Origin: Neurospora tetrasperma FGSC 2508
Lineage: Eukaryota > Ascomycota > Sordariomycetes > Sordariales > Sordariaceae
Assembly (NCBI RefSeq): GCF_000213175.1
Contig: NW_009799179.1
Coordinates: forward strand, 8,450,705 to 8,514,704
Length of the DNA: 64,000 nucleotides
Reading direction: 5' to 3'
The notes under the pieces were generated by a model. It had not been told where the DNA came from, did no database searches, and worked only from the letters and a program-made list of their open reading frames with translations. The position numbers were made by a program, and so were the translations under genes. Shown here piece after piece: positions 1-9,964 of this stretch. The first letter of the stretch is position 1. Each line of letters opens with the position of its first letter.

Positions 1-1665
1 GATGCGCCAGACTACAACAAAGCGCTTGCGGTGGAGCTTCCCGGACACCGAACAGACATTCGTGCCCTCTCCATCAGCTCAGACGACAAGATGTTGGCTT
101 CGGCAGCAAACGGCTCCCTCAAGATCTGGAACATCAAGACCAACACATGCATCCGGACATTCGAGTGTGGCTACGCTCTCTGCTGTTCCTTCTTGCCTGG
201 CGACAAGGTGGTCGTGGTCGGAACCAAGGAGGGCGAGCTTCAACTTTACGATGTTGCTTCGGCATCTCTGTTAGAGAGCGTTAACGCCCACGAAGGCCAC
301 GCCATCTGGTCACTACAGGTTCACCCAGACGGCAAGTCCGTTGTTTCTGGCGGTGCTGACAAGACAGCCAAGTTCTGGGACTTCAAGATCGTTCAGGAAC
401 AGGTTCTTGGCACGTCAAGGACAACCCCCAAGCTCAAGCTTGTCCAGTCCAAGATTCTCAAGGTATCAGACGATATCCTGAGTCTCAGGTTCTCCCCCGA
501 CGCGAAGTTGCTTGCTGTTGCTCTTCTCGACAGCACTGTTAAGGTCTTCTTCGTCGACTCATTAAAGCTTTACCTCAACCTTTACGGTCACAAGCTGCCT
601 GTTCTCAGCATGGACATCTCCTACGACAACAAGCTTATTGTCACAAGTTCCGCCGACAAGAACATCAGAATCTGGGGTCTCGATTTCGGTGACTGCCACA
701 AGGCTCTCTTCGGTCACCAGGACTCCATCCTCCAAGTTGCTTTTGTTCCTCACAACTCGGACGGCAACGGCCACCATTTCTTCAGTGCCAGCAAGGACCG
801 CACCATCAAGTACTGGGATGCCGACAAGTTCGAGCAGATCCAGAGGATCGACGGCCACCACGGCGAGATCTGGGCCATTGCCGTTGCTCACAGCGGCCAG
901 TTCCTCATCAGCGCCAGTCATGACAAGAGTATCCGCGTATGGGAGGAGACGGACGAGCAGATCTTCCTCGAGGAAGAGCGCGAGAAGGAGATTGAAGAGC
1001 TGTACGAGAGCACGCTCACCACCTCGCTTGAGCAAGACCCCGACGCCGAGGACGAGAACCGCGAAGTCGGCGCTGCGTCCAAGCAGACGGTTGAGACGCT
1101 CATGGCGGGTGAGCGCATCGCCGAGGCGCTCGAACTCGGCATGGCCGACCTAAACGCTATCAAGGAGTGGGAGGAGGCCAAGCAGCAGAACCCCAACGTG
1201 GCGCCGCCGCAGCGCAACGTGCTTTTCATGGCGCTCGGCAACATCAGCGCCGAGCAGCATGTCATGAACGTGCTGCAGAAGATCAAGGCGTCGGCGCTGC
1301 ACGATGCTCTGCTCGTTTTGCCATTCGCCACCGTCCCCATGCTCTTCACCTTCCTCAACATCTTTGCCATGCGCTCCATGAACATCCCGCTTACTTGTAG
1401 GATTCTGTTCTTCATGCTCAAGACCCACCACAAGCAGATCGTGGCGAGCAAGACGATGCGCGCCATGTTGGATGGCATTCGCACCAACTTGCGTGGTGCC
1501 CTCAAGCGCCAGAAGGATGAGATGGGATACAATGTTGCAGCGCTCAAGGTCGTAGGCATGCAGTTGCAGCATAAGAGCGTGAAGGATTATGTTGATGAGA
1601 AGTGGGAAGAAGAGAACGAGGAGAACAAGGCGGTCAAAAAGCGTGCTTTCGTGCAGGTTTCCTGA
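1..1665 (+). CDS. UTP12: DIP2/UTP12, U3 snoRNP (90S pre-ribosome) WD40 protein, 3' part
   Basis: The frame is open from the first base of the window, so the 5' end lies outside. The last 554 residues are visible, with no intron. The visible part starts inside the WD40 propeller: repeats show GH...W(D/N) signatures such as SADKNIRIWGL, SKDRTIKYWDA and SHDKSIRVWEE. An acidic linker (EEEREKEIEELYE) follows, then a C-terminal helical Utp12 domain (about residues 400-520 of the visible part) and a charged end. DIP2/UTP12 is a subunit of the UTP-B module of the small-subunit processome, which binds U3 snoRNA and supports early 18S pre-rRNA cleavage in the nucleolus. The order WD repeats, acidic helix, Utp12 domain is the family architecture, which makes the assignment firm. 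The stop is TGA at 1663-1665. The nearest gene downstream is convergent. Confidence 0.95.
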   Translation, partial: DAPDYNKALAVELPGHRTDIRALSISSDDKMLASAANGSLKIWNIKTNTCIRTFECGYALCCSFLPGDKVVVVGTKEGELQLYDVASASLLESVNAHEGHAIWSLQVHPDGKSVVSGGADKTAKFWDFKIVQEQVLGTSRTTPKLKLVQSKILKVSDDILSLRFSPDAKLLAVALLDSTVKVFFVDSLKLYLNLYGHKLPVLSMDISYDNKLIVTSSADKNIRIWGLDFGDCHKALFGHQDSILQVAFVPHNSDGNGHHFFSASKDRTIKYWDADKFEQIQRIDGHHGEIWAIAVAHSGQFLISASHDKSIRVWEETDEQIFLEEEREKEIEELYESTLTTSLEQDPDAEDENREVGAASKQTVETLMAGERIAEALELGMADLNAIKEWEEAKQQNPNVAPPQRNVLFMALGNISAEQHVMNVLQKIKASALHDALLVLPFATVPMLFTFLNIFAMRSMNIPLTCRILFFMLKTHHKQIVASKTMRAMLDGIRTNLRGALKRQKDEMGYNVAALKVVGMQLQHKSVKDYVDEKWEEENEENKAVKKRAFVQVS

Positions 1666-2303
1666 GCGTCGGATGGTTGGGGTTGGCGAAGGAAACAAAG
1701 GCCGGCATGATACATGGGAGTGACCGACAGGTGGATGAAGGGTAGTGTAGGTGAAAGGAGTAGAAGGGATCTGGAAGAGGACAAATCTGTTCAGCACATA
1801 ACACAACATACATATGGTGTCTGACGTAGAGGAGAAAGGGGTGAACGGTGTTGATACCGTTTCTCTTTCGTATGGTAAAATAGGGCAACGTTTCTTTTTT
1901 TTGGGAGTTGGGGTCTAGTTAAAACGGCATTGCATAGTATTCGTTACCCTTATCTCCAAATTGCTCTGTCTTGATTCTCCCCCATCAAATTCTCCATCTT
2001 AACTTCCGGAAGGGAAACGCGTGATGTCTTGATCAATTCGTCTTCGTGGTGCCGCAACCTATCGTTCACCGTCCACTACCATTCTCTTTTTCCATCCTTC
2101 GTTGTCTCGTATTTCCCCTTTTCCCTCATGTCCCCCCTTTTCCCCAATTTCCCCTCACACCTGTCTCACCTTCACTCCCTCTCATCTTCCCATCCCGATC
2201 CCCAAACCTCTAGTACCTTACCCTCGTTCAGCCGCCTCTCACTCTCTCGGCCTCAAGTCCCCTCCCTCCCTTCCCCCCATAATCACACTTGTCGAGTTGC
2301 CTC
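1666..2303. other. Convergent intergenic region
   Basis: This is the 3' flank shared by UTP12 (+) and the small CaaX protein gene (-). It is strongly pyrimidine-rich on the + strand from about 2080 to 2290 (repeated CCTT/CCCT runs). Open frames here are low-complexity Ser/Pro stretches produced by that bias, and I do not call them genes. No RNA gene was seen. Confidence 0.6.
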
Positions 2304-2834
2304 TCACATAACACAACACCGAACCTCAACCCCCGGATCCCCTCCACTCGGTCCTGCACCAAGCTTAATCCCCTTCTTAATCTTGGTAACCATCCTGACC
2401 TGATTCCGATCGTAAACCCCCCTCAAGTCACACTCCGGACACGGTTCGCCGCGGGCGATGTAAGCGGGTGGAGCGGGCTTGGCTACTAGGTGTTGGTGGT
2501 GGGGGCAGTTATGTTGGATTTGGTGGTAGGGAGGGCCGGGAAGGTGGACTTGGCAGGTGTTATGACCTTGGATTTGGAGTTGGCCTTGAATGGGAGTGGT
2601 AAAGGTAGCGGTGTGGCTGGGGGTGTGATTTGGATGGGGATGTTGCTGGTAGGGGCAGAGGGGTTGGTGGCAGAGGCCGTCGGGAGAATGGTGGTTGTAG
2701 TGGTAGTTGTGTGTGTTGTTGTTGTAGGAAAAAGAGGGACAGGTGTTGAAGCCCGCACCTGGGAGACAAGGAGTGGTGATGCGCATCCAGCGGTGTTTGC
2801 AATGCGTGTCTTTGTAGAGGGTTGTTTGGCACAT
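2304..2834 (-). CDS. Small Cys/His-rich protein with C-terminal CaaX box (CCVM)
   Basis: Single exon, 176 residues, with a true ATG (2832-2834) and TGA (2304-2306). Function unknown. The N-terminus is rich in Cys and His in a metal-site-like arrangement (C2, C12, H14, C23, C32). The middle is a low-complexity Asn/His/Pro/Gln region. A CPEC motif at residues 132-135 is followed by a basic segment containing DLRGVYDRNQVRMV. The protein ends in CCVM, a CaaX box (Met at X favours farnesylation), so attachment to membranes is predicted. A similar layout (short Cys/His head, CPxCDLxG motif, CaaX end) occurs, as I recall, in uncharacterised proteins of other Sordariomycetes; that is memory, not a search. 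There are no signal peptide and no transmembrane segment. The middle part could be a low-complexity artefact, but the two structured ends and the CaaX ending argue for a real gene. Confidence 0.65.
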   Translation of the reverse strand: MCQTTLYKDTHCKHRWMRITTPCLPGAGFNTCPSFSYNNNTHNYHYNHHSPDGLCHQPLCPYQQHPHPNHTPSHTATFTTPIQGQLQIQGHNTCQVHLPGPPYHQIQHNCPHHQHLVAKPAPPAYIARGEPCPECDLRGVYDRNQVRMVTKIKKGIKLGAGPSGGDPGVEVRCCVM

Positions 2835-3790
2835 TGTGGTTGTTTCCCCGTCGGTGGGGTGCTGGTGGTGTCAAGGTTGTTATGTTCAGTTCCTAATTTG
2901 TTTCCGCCTCCTCAAAGGGTACGACACAACGCCTTGGTACCATTAAGATATGAAGGTGAGAGATGGTTGACTGCTTGGGAGGCGGTCGTGGCGGCTTTTT
3001 AGCGATTTCTTTTTCCTGCTTTGCTTCTTGAGGAAGGCGCGATGGGCACTGGCTCCGGCGGTCCGAGGTTGAGGACTTGACTATAATAGATACCGGGAGA
3101 TATTAAGGGTAGCGAGAAAGCGCTGGGGATGGCTTCGAGTAGCTTATTTGAGCATTAAATGGGAAATTATCTTCTTGTCAAGGAGGAGCGAGCGCGAGTG
3201 ACTGTGGTTTGTGTGGGTGAACTACCTATGCCGATGATCAGATGAAAGGGGCAGTCACTCACACGTTTTCTGAGGCCTCGACTCGTGGATCATAGATATC
3301 GCGAGGGTAGCGATGAGTTTAATTATGCCGTCCAATATCACAGGATACAAACGCAACAGCTAGTGTCTGGGACCGAGGGTTGGAATCGAACCCCAAACAA
3401 CCCAACTTGATCCATGTTGAGACCTTGGATAATCAGACGCTTGCAGACCCTCCGGCTGAGTGTGGGGTTATGTGTCTACCAGTTCTGCACCCAGTCTTGT
3501 TAATATCCCTATCAGGGTCCGAGACGACGAAGGGAGGGGTCGATGGAAACGACCAGATTTAGGTATTCTTGTTCTGGTGGATGTTAACTATCTCATCATC
3601 TTGACAATCCAAAAATAAGGTCCTCTTGATTCCTTTTCTGTACCTCTACATGGTTTTTAATCAACCCATAGCTTCGTCATGCCGTGAAATATATGCTACT
3701 TTTTCCGACTTTCTTCACCCATTTTGTAACCTTTATCCAACGGATCAATACCATGCTGTCGTTCCGTCTTGGCCCAAGCAACTCTCCCCA
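2835..3790. other. Intergenic between two minus-strand genes
   Basis: This is the upstream region of the CaaX-protein gene and the 3' flank of the Pro/Gln-rich gene. The first 106 bases upstream of the CaaX start contain no ATG on the minus strand, consistent with a 5' leader. A tRNA T-arm-like string near 3379-3395 does not extend to a tRNA. No other gene was seen. Confidence 0.5.
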
Positions 3791-5971
3791 TCATGACTCT
3801 TCTGAAGCAGAGGAGGTATGTGTCGGCACAGGGGATGTGCTCTGGGACCGACCTCTTTTTGTAGATTCCACATCTGCACTTTTGTCCTGCCGTAGCTTTT
3901 CATGAGTTTCACTTAAGACGTTGTTACCGTCCTCCTTGTCACTTTCCTCGCTGGCGGAGATGTCTGCAGATGAATGGTGTTCCTGCTCCTCCTCATGCTC
4001 CTCCATCTCCTGAGCCATCTCTTGATCCATATCCTGGTCCTGATCCTGATCCTTTTCCCGCTCCTCCTGGTCCTGGTCCATCTCCTGGTCTTGTTCCTGG
4101 CCCTGATCCTGAACTTGGCCCATCTCCTGATCCGGCTCTTCCAATGCTGCTCCAGCCTCCGGGAATGATACCAACACGGCAGGCCGCTTGTCAACCGACT
4201 GTTCCTGGCTCTGGCTGTCCTGCACCGTATTCCTGGCCTCTTGCTCGGCCAATAGCTGACCGGCTGGTGATGCTTCATCTGGTTCAGATTGCGGTTCTTG
4301 TGCATCCGATGGCTGTTCTGCAGGCTGTTGTCTCGGAGGAGTGACCGGGAGATTCGGGGCTACACCGGAAGCCGCCGCTTGAGGCGATTGGGTGCTGCCA
4401 CTGACGCTTACAGGACCAGGGCCAGGCTGAGGGGGAGCTGGTCCGGGCGGCCTAAACTCTCTCGACCCTGGAAATGGTGGCACTGGCACCATTCCCGGTG
4501 CTGGACCAGGAACTTGCCCCGGTCCGCCCTGTGCAAACGGGGAAGGTTGAGGTGGAAGGTTGGGAGGAAGCGCAGCAGGCTGAGCGTACGGAGGCGCCTG
4601 GGGGGTTGCATAATAGGGCGTGAATTGAGGAAATTGAACTATCATTGGCATCTGGAACTGCGGACCATATGTGTATGGGGCCGGGTAGGATCCGGGGTAT
4701 GGCTGTGGCGGAGGTCCTCCTTGGTATGGTGCACCTTGATGAGGTGGGTATACTGGGCCTCCTGGGCCAGGTTGGGGATATGGCGGGTAGCCGGGGTGGC
4801 CCTGAGGAGGACCTGGCGTATGGGGAGCTTGGTGCGGAGGACCATAGTGAGGAGGAGGAGGAGGAGGCTGACCATAGCCATGCTGAGGATTGAAAGCGGG
4901 CGGTCCCGGCTGATAAGGGTATCCTGGCGGCGGTTGATGATGAGCCACTTGGGGAGGGTACGTGTGCTGTAACTGATGATACTGCGGTGGGATTTGGTCA
5001 GGTTTGGGCTGATAGGGGTTGAAAAATGGAGGCTGAGGCTGTGACGGCTGAGGCGGTTGAGAGTATGACGGCTCTCCGGGAGGACGAGGAACATAGGGAT
5101 GATGATTCACCGTCCATTGGGCGGGCGGTCTCTCGAGTTGCTGACCAGGTTGCACAACGACAGGACCGTTGGTATTTTGTGTGTGTGGCCCAGCCGGCGG
5201 CACCTGGGCAACGGGCGGTCTTGGAGCAGCCTGCGAGTTCACATTCGTTCCTAGAGCTGCAGTGTGCGTGGAAGAAGCGGACGAAATTGAGATGGCACGA
5301 GCAGGAGTGTTCCTGGCGACTGCGCCACGGTTCCCTTCTCCAGCCATGGTAGCGCGTTGCTGAGATCCTCTCGCACTTCCGCCACTCGAAGGCGCAGTTG
5401 GCTGCTGTTGTGGTTGCTGTTGAGGTTGTGGCTGTTCAGATCCTTCTCGAGATGCCGGTTGAGGTGCTTGCGGATTAACTATGAACTCAACTCGGGTTCC
5501 CGGCCTTGGCTGATCGGAACCCGGGTGATCACCTGGCTTCGATTTGGGCAGCTCAATGCCTGTGCCCTCTAGGATTTTCTCGCGGGAATCCCACCAGCCT
5601 TGGATGGTTGGGATGGGAATCTTCCACCACTCGGAGGCCTCAACGTAGGTAGGAGCACGATACCAGACCAGCTGTCCGTTGGCGTCGCGGGTTGCAGTTT
5701 GGGGGACGGGTTCCTGTTCGTGTGGCGGCTGGCCGATTCGACGACGAGGAGCCTTGCGTGGACGATAATCGGCAATCCGATGGTTCAACAGGAATTGTAT
5801 AACCTCGATTTTGCGTTCCCTGGAATAAGAGCGTTCGACCCTTCTCACAGGCTTTGGGGCCGTCCAAGGACGTTCTGATATTGGTTTTGGAGCTGGGCCA
5901 CGCTTCTTAGCCGGGATTCCTTTGGCGGTCAGGCGCACAACTGGGGGCGGCGGAGGTTTCCTGGGTGCCAT
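3791..5971 (-). CDS. Proline/glutamine-rich protein with basic HTH-like N-terminus and acidic C-terminus
   Basis: Single exon, 726 residues, ATG at 5969-5971 (MAPRKPPPPP), TGA at 3791-3793. No characterised homologue recognised. Residues 1-50 are basic and Pro-rich. Residues about 48-145 are ordered-looking: SYSRERKIEVIQFLLNH, then EASEWWKIPIPTIQGWWDSR, a helix-turn-helix-like pattern resembling pogo/CENP-B-type DNA-binding segments. From about 150 to 570 the chain is disordered and dominated by Pro, Gln, Gly and Tyr (PPxY and GYPP-like motifs), prion-like in composition. Residues about 600-690 form a repetitive acidic tract built from DQ/EQ/MDQ units, ending in a Ser-rich tail. A nuclear transcription or chromatin factor is an inference from basic HTH plus Q/P-rich plus acidic parts. 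The gene is divergent from the Sel1-repeat gene across 1.6 kb. Confidence 0.8.
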   Translation of the reverse strand: MAPRKPPPPPVVRLTAKGIPAKKRGPAPKPISERPWTAPKPVRRVERSYSRERKIEVIQFLLNHRIADYRPRKAPRRRIGQPPHEQEPVPQTATRDANGQLVWYRAPTYVEASEWWKIPIPTIQGWWDSREKILEGTGIELPKSKPGDHPGSDQPRPGTRVEFIVNPQAPQPASREGSEQPQPQQQPQQQPTAPSSGGSARGSQQRATMAGEGNRGAVARNTPARAISISSASSTHTAALGTNVNSQAAPRPPVAQVPPAGPHTQNTNGPVVVQPGQQLERPPAQWTVNHHPYVPRPPGEPSYSQPPQPSQPQPPFFNPYQPKPDQIPPQYHQLQHTYPPQVAHHQPPPGYPYQPGPPAFNPQHGYGQPPPPPPHYGPPHQAPHTPGPPQGHPGYPPYPQPGPGGPVYPPHQGAPYQGGPPPQPYPGSYPAPYTYGPQFQMPMIVQFPQFTPYYATPQAPPYAQPAALPPNLPPQPSPFAQGGPGQVPGPAPGMVPVPPFPGSREFRPPGPAPPQPGPGPVSVSGSTQSPQAAASGVAPNLPVTPPRQQPAEQPSDAQEPQSEPDEASPAGQLLAEQEARNTVQDSQSQEQSVDKRPAVLVSFPEAGAALEEPDQEMGQVQDQGQEQDQEMDQDQEEREKDQDQDQDMDQEMAQEMEEHEEEQEHHSSADISASEESDKEDGNNVLSETHEKLRQDKSADVESTKRGRSQSTSPVPTHTSSASEES
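3985..4160 (-). repeat. In-frame degenerate CAG-GAT/CAG-GAC tract coding the acidic DQ repeat
   Basis: Within the Pro/Gln-rich gene, the + strand shows repeated TCCTGG/TCCTGA hexamers. On the coding strand these are alternating Gln and Asp/Glu codons (QDQDQ, MDQEM). The tract is imperfect, so both codon-level expansion and later divergence are visible. Such tracts commonly vary in length between strains. Confidence 0.7.
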
Positions 5972-7569
5972 GACCAATGCTTATATGAGCACTGCTCGAG
6001 ATTGACGCAGTCTTGAAGGTGACGAGACCGGTCATAGAGTGTGGAGAGAGCAGACCTGGTGCAGCACACCGACGTGTTGGCACATGGTGGCCCGATCACG
6101 TCTGCTGCAATATCGTCGGAGGTCCGGTGGTGGTTTGGCTGCGTTGCTTGCTCAAATGTCCGGTGTTCGGATACTGGTCGCGCGCAGTCTACTCCAAAAA
6201 GAGCTAGACAGGAAAAGTGGCATCCAATAGACGGTTGAGCTAAGTGGACACCAACTACGAATTTGGGTTTGTTTTCGTGTTTTGTTGGAGGAGCCTCAGC
6301 TCGAGCTGGGGGGGTACGTATACCTCAGATTCTTTCAATTCAGAATTAACGGATTGGGGAAGATATGGGTGAGAACAGTGAGAATTCCAGTTAGGTCGAA
6401 ACGTTGGGTCAAAGGCGTTTTCATAATGTGAATATGCTCTTTCCAAATTTAAAACCACCGTATTGGATCTTGTTGATGCCTTTCGGATCCGTACCTAGCC
6501 ATTCATTCAATGGTTTAGGCCAAGTCGGAAGATATCTCGTCTAGCGTGCCAGGAGTACTGAGCTAACAAGGAAACCAGCATCAGATTGTACTTTGAAGGT
6601 ACCTAGGTTAGCAAGCAGCTCGAGGCTTGTACGTACAGGTAGCTCTGCTCGAGGCACTGAGGATAAATCGATGTGTCCATGGGGAAACGCGCGTGCAGAC
6701 AGTTACAATGTGCAAGTCGTGATTGCCCTGGCTGAGCAGCCACTTGCATGGAGCACTGCGATTGCAACCGACTCATCAACTCATCGACATTCCGCGGCAA
6801 AACTCGAAAAAGCTGCATCGCGCCCACCACTAGAGAGAGGTACAGGTAGAGAGGTACCTCTTTTCATGAAACGCAGCTGAAGTCGCGGGAAGGCACCTGT
6901 CTCGGTCCCTCGGAAGACCTGCTCCAAAAGGTTCCCCAGAGCCTCCAACTAACCCCAAATATAGCGGCCAAGCCCCGCTATCTGTCCCACTCATGAAAGA
7001 CCCTTACCCCCTTCCTTCGAGCGGTGCCTGGCTGGGGTGGGGAGGGTACCAAAGAAGCTGGAGACCTGGATGCCTGCCCTAGCGTATGCCTTGCTGCTGC
7101 TGTCTGCGCCAGCCTAGAACAATTTGGACATTGGGGACCTCGTCCAATCTCCGTGTGTCGCGAACCGAACCCAGATCCCTCCCCGTCCAAGAACGATGCC
7201 TCCAACTCGCCGACAAGCTGAAAGATTACGTCCTTTCCGATGGCGCCGGGCGAAGAACCCAGATTTACACACGCATCTTCTCCTCCAAGTTCCTAATCCG
7301 TGAATCTATAGTCAACCACACCTCCGCCATCCCGACCGACGGCGCCTTTGTCGACCATTGACTTTTTGGATACAACAACACTCGCTTTCTTCGTCGTCTT
7401 TGCTTCCGACCAACTTGAACGCCGCGCGGCGCGTATATCAACAGTTCTGACAACAATCCTAGCTACAACTACGCTTTGTAACTTATATCCCATCTCTCGA
7501 CCGACTATACATCTATACCCGACACCATATTCTGCAATCGTAATCGCTACTGTGTTTACACTTCAAATC
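5972..7569. other. Divergent promoter region
   Basis: These 1.6 kb lie between the starts of the Pro/Gln-rich gene (-) and the Sel1-repeat gene (+). On the + strand no ATG occurs between about 7245 and the start codon at 7570, consistent with a leader of at least 320 bases for the Sel1 gene. No coding sequence was supported. Confidence 0.55.
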
Positions 7570-9692
7570 ATGGGCCTTTTCGCAAAAAAGAAGCATGGCC
7601 ACGAAAAGGGTGACTCCGAGACGCATTCGCCATCTCCCAATACGCAGCTCGGTGCCCCCGAAATCACGTTCGTCCGTACCGATACGTTTACCGAGGAGAG
7701 GATCTTTCCTCCTGCGAGCCCTGTAACCGAGAATGATGCCGACCACGATTCATACCTGTCCGCCGAGACGGCGTCAGGAACACCAGCAAGGGGTCGCCTT
7801 AGTCTGGACGTCTTCCGCAGCAATCGCAGTCGTAGCCAATCTATGAGCAGCAATCCCAAGAGCCCCGGAGCCAAGCGCGCCTCGCGGTTCCATTTACATC
7901 GTAGCCCAGTGAGCTCCGACAATGTGCCTCAGGACCTGCCGGACGTGCCTGCTATCGTGGTTCCCGAAGGCGATGAAGATAAGGAGGGCAAAGAAGCCCA
8001 ATGGGAGAAGCGCGCAACCATGTTGGCACGCAAGAACTCCGAGGTTCGCAGTCGTCCAGGAGCCCGTCCGGCCAGTCCTACCCGCAGCGTTAGTAACGAC
8101 TTTGCCCGTATGCGCCTTGGAAGTGGCCCTACCGAAGCGGAGGAATGGCCGTTGAAAAGCGAACCTGGGGCTGTTGCGCCTGCTCCGTCTGCAACCAAAG
8201 CTGTTTCGTCCAAGGCTATTGATGAAGATATCCAGCAGGCCATCAAGTGGCATGAAGAAGGAAACTTGGAGGAGTCCACTGCTCTATTTGGAAAACTGGC
8301 GGACCCAGAAGGGTCAAATAATCCCCTAAGCCAAGTTCTGTACGGCCTTGCTTTGCGGTACGTGCCTCTTCACCTTTTCCGCTCCCGTATTCCATTGGTC
8401 TCTTGTGCTCGTTCGTAGGGCAGTGATTCGGATGTATTCACCGGGATGTTCTGTTGCGTCTGCTGCGGTCTTGGCTCCGTGATACTTGATAACTCCATAC
8501 GAGTGTATCTGTTCGTTGCTAACGCGAGGGTGCAGGCACGGATGGGGATGCACCCCTGACGCAGCCAAAGCCGTGACATACCTCTCAGCAGCAGCCTCGA
8601 ACGCCGCCGAAATCGAACAACTCGCTCTCCAGGCTGGGCTTAAGAAGGGCGGCGCTGCCAAAGGCGAGCTCGTCCTGGCCATATTCGAACTGGCAAATTG
8701 TTTCCGTCATGGCTGGGGTATTCCTAAAGACCCGATAGCCGCCAAACAATACTACGAGACAGCAGCAAATTTGGGAGATTCTGGTATGTCCCCGAGTACC
8801 AAGTTTCTATGTGTGGGCTAACAGTTATGTCGAAAAGACGCCATGAACGAGGTAGCATGGTGCTACCTTGAAGGTTTCGGCACAAAAAAGGACAAAGTTA
8901 GTATTACATCCACCAACACACTACCATCTACCAATGACGCGGTTTTTTTTATCTTTACGTCGAGCAGCCTCGTGGGCTCTTGCTTTCTTGCGCAACTCTT
9001 GCGCATCAATGAGGCTTGGTCAGCAGCGCAAATCGGAGGGGAGATTCACCTCAGTTGACACGTTTCAAAGAGGTATACATACATAAGGCTGACCAAAAAC
9101 ACTCGCCATTAGTACACCGCTGCAAAATATTACCGCCTGGCGGAGAAGAACGGAAACAAGATCATGGGCAATACCTGGTAAGCGCTTTCATTTTCCTTGC
9201 CCAGCATCAACCACCCACACTCACAACACACCGACGCAACCCATTGACGACGGTTGCCGAGTATCGGGACATTCCGAAACCGTAAATTGGGTTTCTCAGA
9301 AATGGCTTGCGGATGCATTGTGACAGAGTGCTAGTCGTCCATTGGTACATCAACGACCAAGCATCCTTGCTCGCCCTGCCTCTCACGTGTTGTGGTGCTG
9401 TGCATGGCCTTGGATATTCTTCTCTCAGCCACTTCCCGAGGAAGTATCAGGTTGAAAAAGGGGGTCTGATGCCAGGACGGTTACGTTAAGTCTAAAATTG
9501 GACCTTCAACGTTGATCAGCCGCCGAGCACATCACTCCGTTTTTCCTTTTCCGTTCACGCAGATTCACCCCTTCCTAGACTCTAATACTGGATATCCACC
9601 CTCCTCCGTTTCATACCTCGTCCAAATTGACTAACATGTCGTCGTACACTAGGATCTGGAAGGAAAAGTATGACCCGGGAAAAAAGAAGTAA
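7570..9692 (+). CDS. Sel1-repeat protein, Nif1/DSF2-like
   Basis: Five exons: 7570-8357, 8536-8783, 8838-8896, 9113-9177, 9653-9692; 399 residues. Introns are 178, 54, 216 and 475 bp with GTACGT, GTATGT, GTTAGT and GTAAGC donors and AG acceptors; CTAAC branch sites are visible in introns 2 and 4. The start is the first in-frame ATG (MGLFAKKK). Residues about 1-220 are disordered, Ser/Arg-rich, with many SP/RxxS sites (RSRSQSMSS, RPASPTRS). Residues about 225-385 hold Sel1-like repeats, two with the HGWG signature (RHGWGCTPD, RHGWGIPKD), followed by AMNEVAWCYLEGFGTKKD and YTAAKYYRLAEKNGNK. The chain ends in a basic 13-residue tail from the last 40-nt exon. Sel1 repeats bind partner proteins. 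Fungal relatives include S. pombe Nif1, an inhibitor of mitotic entry acting through the Nim1/Cdr1 kinase, and yeast DSF2. The exact role here is inferred only at family level. Confidence 0.85.
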
Positions 9693-9862
9693 AAGAAGGG
9701 GGGTCCAATTTTTTATTGGGGTTTTCTTCTTTATTTCTTATATTCAAAAGAGCAGCGAAAAGCGGAATGAAGAACAGGGTTACCGAGCGCGAAGAGCCCA
9801 AAAACCTGTTCTAGACACTTGCTCTCTGTGAAATCTATGGTCTCAACGGCCGGATCTGAAAC

Positions 9863-9904
9863 AGCCAGCCAGCCAGCCAGTCAGTCAGTCAGTCAGTCAG
9901 TCAA
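9863..9904. repeat. (CAGC)n/(CAGT)n tetranucleotide microsatellite
   Basis: About four AGCC units pass directly into about six AGTC units, showing a point change that then spread through the array. It lies about 170 bp downstream of the Sel1-gene stop codon, possibly within its 3' untranslated region or just after it. Confidence 0.9.
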
Positions 9905-9928
9905 AGAGCGGTAGGCTGGCAGGGTAAG

Positions 9929-9964
9929 TTTTTTTTTTCCTTTTTTTTTTTTTTTTTTTTTTTT
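9929..9964. repeat. T tract (10 T, CC, 24 T)
   Basis: A homopolymer run interrupted once by CC, immediately after the tetranucleotide array. No target-site duplication or element body is visible, so I do not call it a retroposon tail. Confidence 0.85.

Noticed and set aside
918-1559. Long antisense frame across UTP12
   Set aside because: Shadow of the real coding frame in GC-rich codons; no independent support.
3355-3460. Minus-strand T-arm-like string (GGTTCGATTCC) suggesting a tRNA
   Set aside because: The T stem does not pair in the tRNA register, and no A box, anticodon arm or matching acceptor stem could be found upstream.
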